A DNA stretch of 22,589 bases from DASQHW01 sp038209365 (GTDB lineage Bacteria > Actinomycetota > Acidimicrobiia > IMCC26256 > PALSA-610): the NCBI GenBank assembly GCA_038209365.1, contig JBBQXS010000059.1, positions 1 through 22,589 of the forward strand, written 5' to 3'. The position numbers were made by a program, and so were the translations under genes. Under the pieces are notes generated by a model. That model ran no database searches and had not been told where the DNA came from. It saw only the letters and a program-made list of their open reading frames with translations. This document shows positions 7,171 through 15,726 of the stretch, one piece after another (the stretch's first letter is position 1; each line of letters begins with the position of its first letter).

Positions 7171-8178
7171 ATGTCGGACCCGCAGCCAGAGCCCCGATCG
7201 GCGACTCGCGACGGCGATCGAGAGCCCGCGCAGGTGACGTACGGTCAGCATTACTACGAGCACGATTGCGGGACGCCGTACGAGCGCAACGACCACTGGA
7301 CCGATTTCTTCGCCGGCATCGCCGACCGCATCGTGAAGGAGCTGAAGCCCCGGTCCGTCCTGGACGCGGGCTGCGCGATGGGCTTGCTCGTCGAGCAGCT
7401 GTTCCGGCGAGGAGTGGACGCCTGGGGCGTCGACATCTCGAAGTACGCGATCACCCAGGTGCACGAGTCGGTCGCCGATCGCTGCCGAGTGGGCTCTCTC
7501 GTCGATCCGCTCGATCAGCGTTACGACCTCGTCGTGTGCATCGAGGTCGTCGAGCATATGCGGTCCGATGACGCACGCGCCGCGATCGCGAATCTCTGTG
7601 CCGCGAGCGATCGTGTGCTCTTCTCTTCGTCGCCTTTCGACTATGCCGAGCCGACGCACCTCAATGTGCAACCCCCGGAGTATTGGTCGGCGGCATTCGC
7701 CGGGCACGGCTTCTTTCGGAACCTCGACCACGACGCGTCGTACATCGCGCCGTGGTCGGTGTTGTACGAGCGCCGGAGTGCCGATCCTCGAGATCTCGTT
7801 CGAAATTACGATCGGTCGTACTGGCAGCTCAGCAACGAGGTCGCCCAGCTGCGAACCAGCCTCGTGCAACTGCACGAACAGCTCGAGCGAGTCGTCGGTG
7901 ACCGCGAGAACCCGATTATGCAGCAGCAACTCGAGGAGCGTGAGGGCACCATCCTGGAGCTACGCGAGCGGATACTTCACATGCGCGACATGATCATCGG
8001 CTTGGAAGCAGCGAACGGCGAGCTCGCCGGCCAGCGCGACATGTACTTCGGCCAGCTCGCCGCTCGGAACGCTGCCGTCGACCAGCTCCAGGCGATCCTC
8101 GAGTCCCGCACCTGGCGAACAGCGTGGAAGCTGATGAGCCCTTACCGTCGCATGCGACGCCGTGGCGGTGTCAACTAA
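7171..8178 (+). CDS. SAM-dependent methyltransferase with C-terminal coiled coil (glycan decoration or capping)
   Basis: With the 7171 start this is 335 residues; ATG 7162 would add three. The class I methyltransferase domain spans about 24-200, with SAM motif I VLDAGCAMG at 63-71, the acidic residue of motif II in WGVDIS (D88) and VCIEVVEH at 122-129. Residues 222-311 are rich in Leu, Glu, Gln and Arg at heptad-like spacing and should form a long coiled coil with one Pro break near 248. The end is a basic amphipathic tail (SRTWRTAWKL then PYRRMRRR) of a kind often seen in glycan-cluster enzymes and possibly membrane-associating. It directly follows the exporter genes, so methylation of the exported glycan is the natural role. 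The arrangement recalls the WbdD chain terminator, but without its kinase domain. Confidence 0.85.
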   Translation: MSDPQPEPRSATRDGDREPAQVTYGQHYYEHDCGTPYERNDHWTDFFAGIADRIVKELKPRSVLDAGCAMGLLVEQLFRRGVDAWGVDISKYAITQVHESVADRCRVGSLVDPLDQRYDLVVCIEVVEHMRSDDARAAIANLCAASDRVLFSSSPFDYAEPTHLNVQPPEYWSAAFAGHGFFRNLDHDASYIAPWSVLYERRSADPRDLVRNYDRSYWQLSNEVAQLRTSLVQLHEQLERVVGDRENPIMQQQLEEREGTILELRERILHMRDMIIGLEAANGELAGQRDMYFGQLAARNAAVDQLQAILESRTWRTAWKLMSPYRRMRRRGGVN

Positions 8179-9836
8179 GGGCGTACGAATTCCCCGGTTC
8201 GGAAGTACGGCGGCACGACGAAGTCCGGATTCCCGGGCGCGAACTGCGGGTTGTAGTAGGGGTCGCAGTGCAGCAGGCTCTCCCACCGTTGCTGAAGGAA
8301 GAGCAGCTCGGACGGCAACACATCCGGCACCCGGCTCGACGACTCGAAATGTAGGAGCTCCGCATCGGGTGTGAAGACGTTGCGATAGCCGGCCCGATAC
8401 AGCTTGAAGCAGAAGTCGACGTCGTTGAAGTTGATCGGAAGGGGCCGGCAGAACCCGCCGACGGCGTCGAACGCGTCCCGACGGGTCATCGCACATGCTC
8501 CCGTGACCGCGAGGTAGTTCGCCGGGATGAGCGTGTTGTTGAAGTATCCGTCCCAGTCGTGCGGGAACGCCCGATAGATGTGACCCGGCGCCCCTGCCCT
8601 GCAGGCCAGGCCGACGTGCTGAAGGCGCGTGTCACCGAAGTACAGCTTGCCGCCCACGACGCCGATGTCGGGATGTTTCGCGTAGAGCAGCATCGACTCG
8701 ATCCACGACGAGCGGCCGTCGCGGCGCGGCCACGACCGTCGCCAACCCTCGGGCAGGACCTCGACGTCGTCGTTCAACAGCAGGAGATAGTCGCCACGCG
8801 CGTGGAGAGCGCCGACATTGATCTTCTCCGAGAAGCTGAATGGTCGCGAGAACGGGACCATCCGCGCCCCGAGCTCCGACAACTGCGTCCGTGTCTGCTC
8901 GGAGACACGATCATCGGCGACGACGACGATCTCGAAGTTGTCGTAGGTGGAGCGGTCGGTGATGCTCTGCACCGTGTGCACGACCAGGTCGACTTCGAGG
9001 CCGTAGACCTCACGACGGAAGCCCCCGGTCGGGATGACAATGCTGACCAGCGGCCGGTCTCGAAGCGCCGGTCGCAGCCGGTAGTAGCCCGCCCAGCCGG
9101 GAAGGTCCTCGACTTCGGCTTCCAACCCGACTCGATGTACGTGCTCGGCGATGGCGCGCCGCGCGGCGTCGTAGGCCCAGGGCTTCGCGTCCTGGCTCGC
9201 CGCGGCTGATCCGACCGTGGCGCGCCAGTGGTAGAGGATGCGAGGCACGTGGAGGATCCCGCGCGCTCGCTCGGTCAGCCGCAGCACGAGGTCCCAGTCC
9301 TGCGCGCCGTCGAACCCCGGGCGGACACCGCCGAGCTCCGCGACAAGGGTGCGGCGCGCGACGCTCAAGTGGCATGTGTACATTTGCGTGCGGAACCGCT
9401 CGGGCGACCAGTCGGGTTTCAAGAACGGATCGAAGTGCTTGTCCTGCATGTCGATCTTGTCTTCATCCGTGTACACGTAGTCAAGGTCGTCGCGCTCTCC
9501 GATCGCTTCGGCGACAGCCCACAGTGCATCTGGATGGAGCGCGTCGTCGTGGTCGAGAAAGGCGACGAACTCTCCACGCGCCATCTCGAGGGCATCATTC
9601 GTCGCGGCGACGATTCCGCCTTGTTCGGAGCGTGTGTGGAGCAGAATGCGTGAGTCGGCGGCGGCCGCCGCGCGCAATGTGGGGGCGACGTGATCGGCGG
9701 TTGACTTGTCGTCGACGATGCAGTGCTCGAAGTCCGCGAACCTCTGGGCACGCGCGGTCTCGAGCATCACGTGCAGGTCGTGCGGACTTGGGTTGTACAC
9801 CGGAGTGATGATCGAGAACTTCGGCGATCGGGACAT
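8175..9836 (-). CDS. Tandem-domain GT2-family glycosyltransferase
   Basis: This 553-residue cytoplasmic enzyme has two GT-A (family 2) modules. Module one (about 7-265) starts FSIITPVYNPS, has the nucleotide-sugar motif VDD at 41-43 and metal-binding DHDD at 95-98, then YTDEDKID and the acceptor-side AQDWDLVLRL. Module two (about 272-520) starts VSIVIPTGG, with LLLLNDDVEVLP and the NDVDFCFKLYRAGY motif. Both modules look intact, so it may add two different sugars or act as a polymerase. Right after the NDDVEVLPEGW element there is an Arg-rich insertion (RRSWPRRDGRSS) not usual in this fold. Its stop overlaps that of the convergent methyltransferase by 4 bases. TACCAT 8 bases before the ATG suggests a leaderless start. 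Confidence 0.92.
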   Translation of the reverse strand: MSRSPKFSIITPVYNPSPHDLHVMLETARAQRFADFEHCIVDDKSTADHVAPTLRAAAAADSRILLHTRSEQGGIVAATNDALEMARGEFVAFLDHDDALHPDALWAVAEAIGERDDLDYVYTDEDKIDMQDKHFDPFLKPDWSPERFRTQMYTCHLSVARRTLVAELGGVRPGFDGAQDWDLVLRLTERARGILHVPRILYHWRATVGSAAASQDAKPWAYDAARRAIAEHVHRVGLEAEVEDLPGWAGYYRLRPALRDRPLVSIVIPTGGFRREVYGLEVDLVVHTVQSITDRSTYDNFEIVVVADDRVSEQTRTQLSELGARMVPFSRPFSFSEKINVGALHARGDYLLLLNDDVEVLPEGWRRSWPRRDGRSSWIESMLLYAKHPDIGVVGGKLYFGDTRLQHVGLACRAGAPGHIYRAFPHDWDGYFNNTLIPANYLAVTGACAMTRRDAFDAVGGFCRPLPINFNDVDFCFKLYRAGYRNVFTPDAELLHFESSSRVPDVLPSELLFLQQRWESLLHCDPYYNPQFAPGNPDFVVPPYFRTGEFVRP

Positions 9837-9844
9837 GGGCGTCG

Positions 9845-9850
9845 ATGGTA
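9845..9850 (-). promoter_or_regulatory. Putative -10 element for the tandem GT2 gene (leaderless)
   Basis: TACCAT on the minus strand lies 8 bases before the ATG at 9836. It faces away from the promoter of the YfhO-like gene in the same divergent intergenic region. Confidence 0.4.
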
Positions 9851-9919
9851 TCGGGCCGCGCGTTCGACGTCTCGACAGTCCTCGGCCGCGGTTGCCGCCT
9901 CACGCGGGCAAGGGTTGCG

Positions 9920-9925
9920 TAGTGT
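9920..9925 (+). promoter_or_regulatory. Putative -10 element for the YfhO-like membrane protein gene
   Basis: TAGTGT lies 24 bases before the TTG start at 9950, with GGGAGGG (9940-9946) as a strong ribosome binding site between them. This gene therefore appears to have a conventional leader, unlike most neighbours. Confidence 0.35.
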
Positions 9926-9949
9926 TGGCGACCGCAGCTGGGAGGGTCT

Positions 9950-12751
9950 TTGGCGCGGCGTACGCACAACGAGGAGGACGCATCCCCGCGCGGGGACCCG
10001 TTGCTTCGCATTGCGCTCGGCGCGGTGCTCTTGTTCCTCGTGATCGGCATCGGGCTTCCATTGGTGGGCGTGCGTTCGTTTTCCGCCGCCGACATCTTGA
10101 AGCGATACGAGCCTTACCGCTCGACGACGCCGACGGGCTTCCGGCCGACGAACCCGTGCGTCAGTGACACGATCGACAGTGTGCTGCCGGGAAGCTCGGA
10201 GTTTCGCAAGCGTCTCTACGACGGTGACTGGGCGGAGCGAAGCGTGCTGGAGAGTGGTGGCACTCCGCTCGGCAGCGTTCCCAACTCCGCGACCCTCTCG
10301 CCGCTGTCGGTGCCACTGTTCGTACTCCCGTTGTGGCTTGCACCGGCGTACGTCAAAGTGCTCGAGATCCTGGCGTGCGTCCTCGGCGCATATCTCTTCT
10401 TGCGGCGTCTCGGTCTCCTGCGTTCCTCCGCGGTGCTCGGCGGCGCGGTCTTCGCGTCGTCGGGCTTCCTCGTCGTATGGACGAACTGGCCGCAGACGCG
10501 TACGGCGGCGTTCATCCCTTTTCTCTTCTGGGCGATCGAACGCTTCGCGCAGGAACGGCGATGGACCGCGGCGGCGCCGATCGCGGTCGTCGTCGCATGT
10601 CTGATCTTCGGCGGCTTTCCGGCCGTCACGGGCTTCGCCCTCTACACGGCGGCGGCCTATGCCTTGTTGCGTTCGGGTCTGGCGCGACGCGGCGCGCTGC
10701 GGAAGGCGGTCGGGTGGCTCCTCGGCACCGCTGCCGCGGTGGGAGTGGGCGCGGCGTTGACCGCATGGCAGCTGCTGCCGTTCGCGTCGAACCTCGGGGG
10801 TTACGGGCTGTCCCGGCCGCAAACGTCAGGGTCTCACCTGCCACTGCTCTCGCTCGCGACGTCGATCTTTCCGACTGCGTTCGGTTCGTGCGGCGCGGGA
10901 TTCACCTACTTCGGTCCGCTGAACGACGTCGAGACCAATGTCTTCGTCGGCGCGGCCGCGCTCGTCCTCGTCGTCGTCGCGCTCGTGCGCCGGCCGCCGC
11001 GGAACATGCCCTTCGGCGTTCGGGGATTCTTCGTCGGGGCCGCGGTGATCGCCCTGGTCCTCGGATGGATCGGCGGCCCACTGCTCCAGCTCGCCCAGGA
11101 GTTCCCCGTCTTCTCGAACAACCAGGTGGGCCGTATCCGCTCGGTGCTGGGCTTCTTCCTCGCGGTCCTCGCCGCGATCGGATTCGACAACCTGCAGCGG
11201 AGTCGCGAACCTCGCAGCCGGCGTGCGGCGGGAGCCGAGCTCGTCGCGTGGGGGATCGGAGCGGCGGGGTTCTTGTTCGCGCTGCACCGCGTCCAGCTTG
11301 CCTCCCGTGGCCGCCCCCAGGTCAGCTCGTCGCGCTATGTCCTCCCGATCGTTGCCGCGATCATTGCGGCCGCCGTCGTCGCGGTGGTTTCGCTGCCGCG
11401 CGTCTCGGCCGCTCGCCTGGGTCGCCTCTCGCTGCGGTCGCTCGCGCTTGCGGCGATTCCCTTGCTGGTGGTCGCCGAGAGCCTCGCGTTCGTCTTGCCG
11501 TTCTGGCCACGAATTCCCGTCGACGACTTCTTTCCGAAGACGCCTGTGCACACGTTCCTTGCCGCGCACCTCGATGGCGATCGCTACGTCGCGGCCGGTG
11601 GCACGATGCTCCCCGGCACGAACGTGTTCTATGGATTGGCCACGCCGAACGGGCACGCCTTCACGAATCGAAAATGGCGAGAGCTGCTGACGACGATCGA
11701 GCCCGCCGTGTTCCGGTCGCAGACATACAGCGCGTTCAGGGGATCGATGCCACTGGAACGTGCGCAGTCGCCGATCTTCGATCGTATGGCCGTGAAGTAT
11801 CTCGTCGTTCCACCTCGGGAAGCGACGTATGGGCGCGTGGAGGCGCCGGCCCCGGCGAACACGGACGTGCAGATCCCGGCCGGTGGCACCGCGGAAGTGG
11901 CGATCCCGCCCGGACCGCTGCGCGGCGTCTCGTTCGACGTCAAGAGCCCGCTGCAGCCCCGCGATCGTCTCGCTCGGATCGACGTCGAAGTCCTCGACGA
12001 CCGGGGTGGCGTGCTCGCGCGCTCGTCGCGTCGGACGTACGAGCAGATCACGCCGGGTCCGTTCCTCGTGCCGGTCGCCGGCGAGAGTTTCGCGCGCGGG
12101 CAGCGCGCTCGCGTTCGTGTGCACCTCGCTTCGGCCGACGGCACATTGGATGTCGCCGGGAACGGCGCGGCACCGAGTGTCACCGTGTTGCGTCCGGCCG
12201 ATGACGGGCTCCGCCTGGTGTTCACCGACGGCTCCGCCGTCTACCAGCGCCTCCACGCGTTGCCGACCGTCCGATGGGCCGCGAAGACGCGGGTCATCAC
12301 CGACCGGGACACACGCCTCGCGGTGCTCGCAAGCGACTCCTCGATCGACGACACGGCGATTCTCGACGGTCCGGGTCCCGCGGCGTCGGGTGCGCCGGCA
12401 AAGATCGTCGTCACGACTGACACCGGTGATTCCATGCGTGCACGCGTGAGTGCGCAGGGCGATGGATACCTCGTGGTCGCCGACGCGCCATTACGCGGTG
12501 TGCGCGTGCGGGTCGATGGTGAGAAACGCGACCTCGTAACCGCCGACGACGCGCTCGTCGCGGTCCCGGTGCCGAAGGGCGAGCACGTCGTCAGCGTCGA
12601 CTACGACGCGCCGCACGCTCGATTGGGCGCGTTCGTCTCGCTCGCGTCCGGGCTCCTGCTCCTCCTTTGCGGCGCATTCGCGTTGCGGCAACGACGGCGA
12701 GCACGCGACGCACGGGTCGACGGGTCGGCCGCCGCTACCGTTTGCCGGTGA
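9950..12751 (+). CDS. YfhO-like large polytopic membrane protein (probable GT-C-type glycan modification)
   Basis: This 933-residue protein has roughly a dozen hydrophobic segments in its first ~500 residues, a long extracytoplasmic region (about 530-870) and a final membrane helix near 885-910 (LGAFVSLASGLLLLLCGAFAL). The C-terminal beta-rich segment (GYLVVADAP, VRVDGEKRDLV, VPVPKGEHVVSVDYDAP) is typical of the YfhO family. YfhO proteins of Firmicutes act as GT-C-like enzymes that transfer sugars from lipid carriers to outer glycans such as lipoteichoic acid. Here a late sugar addition outside the membrane is a reasonable inference. The start codon is TTG, preceded by GGGAGGG. Its stop overlaps the GTG start of the next glycosyltransferase (GTGA). 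Function beyond the family is not shown. Confidence 0.8.
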   Translation: MARRTHNEEDASPRGDPLLRIALGAVLLFLVIGIGLPLVGVRSFSAADILKRYEPYRSTTPTGFRPTNPCVSDTIDSVLPGSSEFRKRLYDGDWAERSVLESGGTPLGSVPNSATLSPLSVPLFVLPLWLAPAYVKVLEILACVLGAYLFLRRLGLLRSSAVLGGAVFASSGFLVVWTNWPQTRTAAFIPFLFWAIERFAQERRWTAAAPIAVVVACLIFGGFPAVTGFALYTAAAYALLRSGLARRGALRKAVGWLLGTAAAVGVGAALTAWQLLPFASNLGGYGLSRPQTSGSHLPLLSLATSIFPTAFGSCGAGFTYFGPLNDVETNVFVGAAALVLVVVALVRRPPRNMPFGVRGFFVGAAVIALVLGWIGGPLLQLAQEFPVFSNNQVGRIRSVLGFFLAVLAAIGFDNLQRSREPRSRRAAGAELVAWGIGAAGFLFALHRVQLASRGRPQVSSSRYVLPIVAAIIAAAVVAVVSLPRVSAARLGRLSLRSLALAAIPLLVVAESLAFVLPFWPRIPVDDFFPKTPVHTFLAAHLDGDRYVAAGGTMLPGTNVFYGLATPNGHAFTNRKWRELLTTIEPAVFRSQTYSAFRGSMPLERAQSPIFDRMAVKYLVVPPREATYGRVEAPAPANTDVQIPAGGTAEVAIPPGPLRGVSFDVKSPLQPRDRLARIDVEVLDDRGGVLARSSRRTYEQITPGPFLVPVAGESFARGQRARVRVHLASADGTLDVAGNGAAPSVTVLRPADDGLRLVFTDGSAVYQRLHALPTVRWAAKTRVITDRDTRLAVLASDSSIDDTAILDGPGPAASGAPAKIVVTTDTGDSMRARVSAQGDGYLVVADAPLRGVRVRVDGEKRDLVTADDALVAVPVPKGEHVVSVDYDAPHARLGAFVSLASGLLLLLCGAFALRQRRRARDARVDGSAAATVCR
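12736..12741 (+). promoter_or_regulatory. Putative internal -10 element for the second GT2 gene (leaderless)
   Basis: TACCGT inside the end of the YfhO-like gene is followed after exactly 6 bases by the GTG at 12748. The gene may therefore be transcribed on its own as well as by read-through. Confidence 0.4.
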
Positions 12752-14334
12752 CCCCGTTTCGTCGTCGTGTCGTCGGGCGCGAAGTGCAGTCGCACGGCCT
12801 GGATTGGGCGGCACCGAGTGACGACGCCGGTTTGCTCGGTCCGGCACCGAGGTTCACGCTCGTCGTTCCAGTCTGGAACACGGATCCGGATGCGCTCCGT
12901 GCGCTGTTCCGGTCCGTCCGTGCGCAGTGGTACGGCGGGTGGGACATGTCGATCGTCGACGACGCATCCACGCGACCGGAGACCCGCAGCGTGCTGGAAG
13001 AGGCGGAGACGGACCCGCGTGTCCGGATCACGCGCCTCGACCGGAATTCCGGAATCGGCCATGCGACGCGCGCGGGGCTCGCACGTGCCGCGAGCGAGTG
13101 GATCGCGTTCGTCGATCACGACGACGTCCTCGACCCCGACGCACTGCGCGACGTCGCCCGCCTGGTACGTGAGGTTCCGGAACTCGAGATGGTGTACACG
13201 GACCAGGATCGGCTGCGCGCCGACGGCACGATCGGCGACCCCGCGTACAAGTCCGCATGGTCGGTCGACCTGCTCCGATCCACCAACTGCATCGTGCACC
13301 TCTGCTGTTACCGGCGGTCGCTGCTCGATGCGCTCGGCGGGATCCGCGAAGGTTTCGACGGCAGCCAGGACTACGACCTGCTGTTGCGAGTGGGCGATGC
13401 CCTCGACACCACGCGGATCGGCCACGTTGCCCGCCCCCGCTACCACTGGCGGGCATCCCCGGGATCCGTCGCGAGCGACCCTGACGCGAAGCCGTGGGCC
13501 TTCGAGGCGGCGCGGCTCGCACTCGCCGACTCGCTGCACCGGCGGAACATGCGCGGGCGCATTGAGCCGCACGAGGTGCTCGGCTGGTACCACACCAGAT
13601 ACGAAGTCGTCGGCCGCCCGCGCGCGACGGTTGTCCTGGTCGGCGACGCGGGAAGCGCGCTCGACGCGACACGCGCCAGCGTCGCCCACGCGGGCGAACG
13701 CGCGATCGCGATCGTCGAAACGGCAGCGGCCCGCACGGGCCCGGCGGCTGCCGCGGTCGCCGCGAACGCGTCGACCGACCTGGTGGCGTTCGTGGCGGCG
13801 GGCGTCGTGGTTCGGCCCGGATGGCTGGACGCGTTGGGCGAGCACGCGCAGCGCGCCGATGTCGCTTTCGCCGGCGGCACGCTCGTCGACGACACCGGCC
13901 GGCGCACGTTCGGTCTCGTCGTCGGCGGGTCCGTCGGGGTCGTCGCCGCGACACCTGCGGTCGTGCCGGATGACTTCGCATGGTCCGGCAGGGTCGTGCG
14001 CAACCTTTCGGCAGTGACGCTGCACCTCGCCGCGACCAGGCCCGACGTCGTTCGATCGATCGGGTGGGACGAGGAGCTCGGCGGAGACGTGTTCGCGGCC
14101 GACATCTGTCTGCGGGCCCGTGCACGCGGCTTGGCCGTCGTCTCCACGCCTCATGCCGAAGGCATCTGGTCCGCGCGCGTCGCGGTGCGCGCGTCCCGGC
14201 GCGCCACCCGAACGTTGCGCGCCCGCTGGGATCTCGACACCGCCGGCGACCCGTTCCTCAATCCGAACGTGCCGGTGCCCCACCGCCGCACCCCCCGGGT
14301 CGTGTCGATCAGGCGCGACGCACGCGCGCGCTGA
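12748..14334 (+). CDS. GT2-family glycosyltransferase with a degenerate second module
   Basis: With the GTG at 12748 this is 528 residues; an in-frame ATG at 12667 exists but lies inside the upstream gene. The first module is a clear GT-A family 2 enzyme: FTLVVPVWNTD at 36-46, VDDAS at 70-74, metal-binding FVDHDD at 121-126, YTDQDRL, and GSQDYDLLLRVGD for acceptor catalysis. The second half (about 290-500; ATVVLVGDAGSALD, FVAAGVVVRPGW, GWDEELGGDVFAADICLRARARG) keeps the outline of a second GT2 module. However, its nucleotide-binding and DxD residues are eroded (FVAAG where FLNDD-like residues are expected), so it may be structural. It has the same overall plan as the 8175-9836 enzyme, suggesting duplication. 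It converges with the FkbM gene and overlaps it by 26 bases. Confidence 0.88.
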   Translation: MTPFRRRVVGREVQSHGLDWAAPSDDAGLLGPAPRFTLVVPVWNTDPDALRALFRSVRAQWYGGWDMSIVDDASTRPETRSVLEEAETDPRVRITRLDRNSGIGHATRAGLARAASEWIAFVDHDDVLDPDALRDVARLVREVPELEMVYTDQDRLRADGTIGDPAYKSAWSVDLLRSTNCIVHLCCYRRSLLDALGGIREGFDGSQDYDLLLRVGDALDTTRIGHVARPRYHWRASPGSVASDPDAKPWAFEAARLALADSLHRRNMRGRIEPHEVLGWYHTRYEVVGRPRATVVLVGDAGSALDATRASVAHAGERAIAIVETAAARTGPAAAAVAANASTDLVAFVAAGVVVRPGWLDALGEHAQRADVAFAGGTLVDDTGRRTFGLVVGGSVGVVAATPAVVPDDFAWSGRVVRNLSAVTLHLAATRPDVVRSIGWDEELGGDVFAADICLRARARGLAVVSTPHAEGIWSARVAVRASRRATRTLRARWDLDTAGDPFLNPNVPVPHRRTPRVVSIRRDARAR

Positions 14335-15391
14335 GAGATTCGGTCTCGCGCGCCAGCGCGCGGAACGACCCGGCGAGTGCGCGCATCGTTCTGCTCTCGG
14401 GTCGCCGAAGCCACCAGCTCGTCGCCTGCCGAACCTCGGCGTCGTGATCGAGGAGCAGCTGTTCGATCGCGGCGCGGACCGCGGGCCGCGCCGTGAGGGC
14501 GTCGGGCGCGGTCGCGAGCGCACCCGCCACGTAGCGGCGGTGTGTCCACACGGGGTGACGCGCCTCGGCCGCGAGCGCGGCTGCGATGTCGTCGTCGGTG
14601 CGAGCCGGTGCCTCCGGCCAGGGTGGCGCCGCGCGGCTCGCGAGATAGTCGGCCACGGTCTCGGGTTGGAGCTCCTTGCGGCGCGTCGGCGTGAGGGAGC
14701 CGTCGCCGATCCGCCACGTACGGAGCCCATAGGTGTGCAGCCGCACGAGGAGATCGCCGGGCAACAGGTTCGCGGCACCCAGCGTGAAACCGTTGCCTTC
14801 GATCACGACGACCGGGCTCTGGGGGCCGGTCAGGATGTCCCGCATCCCGTCGAGGACGGTGAGCTCGTGGCCCTCGACATCGATCTTCACGACGTCGACG
14901 CGCCCGGTCTCCGCGCGCTCGAGGATGTCCGCCACCGTGAGCGCTTCGACCTCGACCGCGCCCGGATCCTCGGTGACCTGTCCGAACGGTCCGTCCTCGT
15001 GGAAGTGGAGCCGCCCGCGCGCGGCCGCGACCACGACCGGCACGACGGTCACGTCGAGTCCGTTCGCCTCGACGCTCATCTCGAGACAACGCGCGTTCCT
15101 CGGAGATGCCTCGACCGCGACGACCTTCGCCCCGCGTCGCGCCGCGCAGAGCGAGACGGTACCGAGGTGCGCACCGAGGTCGAGCAGGGTCGCGCCGGGT
15201 GTCAGCAGGTCGAGCACGCACCGCAGCGCGGCCGGAGGCGACCAGATGCCCTGCGCGATGTCGACGGCGATGCGGTCCGGCGGGTCGACGGGCGCGCAGA
15301 GGCGCAGCGGTACCCCACCCGAAGGATCGGGCAGCTCCAACCACTGCACCGCCGACGGCCGCGACGGCGGCGAGGGTGGGGAAGGGGTCAC
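14309..15391 (-). CDS. FkbM-family SAM-dependent methyltransferase
   Basis: This 360-residue protein has an FkbM-type methyltransferase core at about 40-225. Motifs are LLDLGAHLGTVSL (D71-G77, SAM binding), VVAVEASPRN (E94), LTVADIL and the family hallmark VVKIDVEGHELTVLDGM around 168-184. Such enzymes usually O-methylate sugars or related hydroxyls. A C-terminal extension (about 230-360), helical and rich in Arg and Ala, has no recognised domain. It is the last gene of the six-gene minus-strand operon. Its GTG start overlaps the stop of the small coiled-coil gene (GTGA). The last 26 bases are antisense to the end of the convergent glycosyltransferase gene. Confidence 0.9.
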   Translation of the reverse strand: MTPSPPSPPSRPSAVQWLELPDPSGGVPLRLCAPVDPPDRIAVDIAQGIWSPPAALRCVLDLLTPGATLLDLGAHLGTVSLCAARRGAKVVAVEASPRNARCLEMSVEANGLDVTVVPVVVAAARGRLHFHEDGPFGQVTEDPGAVEVEALTVADILERAETGRVDVVKIDVEGHELTVLDGMRDILTGPQSPVVVIEGNGFTLGAANLLPGDLLVRLHTYGLRTWRIGDGSLTPTRRKELQPETVADYLASRAAPPWPEAPARTDDDIAAALAAEARHPVWTHRRYVAGALATAPDALTARPAVRAAIEQLLLDHDAEVRQATSWWLRRPESRTMRALAGSFRALARETESLSARVRRA

Positions 15392-15726
15392 GAATCGGCA
15401 GGACGATCGCGCTCAGGCCGCTCGAGGTCGGCCGCGACGGCGTCGAGCCGCGTCGCCATCGACTCCGCGAAGCTCCGCAAGGTCTGCGCGAGCTCGAAGG
15501 TCGCCTGCGACTGCACGCGGAGCTCCGTGAGAGTGTCGGAGAAGAGTTGACGGAGCTCGGCGATGTCGTCGCTGTGCTCGAGGCGCTCGGCAACGCCCTC
15601 CAGGTGCCGGTGCAGCTGGTCGAAGCGGCGGTCGAGGACATCGAGGAGCGGCCGGGCGAGCGATCGCACGCGGTCACCGCCGCGCTTTGCCCCGCTCGAT
15701 TCGATCGGCGCGTCCTGCCCGGTCAT
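15388..15726 (-). CDS. Small coiled-coil protein in the glycan operon
   Basis: I do not recognise a named family for this 112-residue protein. After a polar N-terminus, residues about 20-105 form an almost unbroken amphipathic helix (RPLLDVLDRRFDQLHRHLEG, then LRQLFSDTLTELRVQSQATF) with heptad-like Leu/Phe spacing, so a coiled coil is likely. There is no signal peptide or membrane segment. The frame is open further upstream, but the ATG at 15726 gives an exact ATGA overlap with the preceding glycosyltransferase, and its own stop overlaps the FkbM start. Being locked between two enzymes suggests a structural or adaptor role in the assembly machinery. It resembles in kind, not clearly in sequence, the other small coiled-coil protein at 20646-20912. 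Confidence 0.7.
   Translation of the reverse strand: MTGQDAPIESSGAKRGGDRVRSLARPLLDVLDRRFDQLHRHLEGVAERLEHSDDIAELRQLFSDTLTELRVQSQATFELAQTLRSFAESMATRLDAVAADLERPERDRPADS

Noticed and set aside
12667..12747. ATG at 12667 as start of the second GT2 gene
   Set aside because: It lies 85 bases inside the YfhO-like gene and adds only a basic, non-conserved stretch. The GTG at 12748 has both a GTGA overlap and a TACCGT box 6 bases upstream.
12601..14778. 725-codon minus-strand frame opposite the second GT2 gene
   Set aside because: It is a mirror frame rich in Arg, Pro and Ser with no motif; the plus-strand GT2 signatures are decisive.
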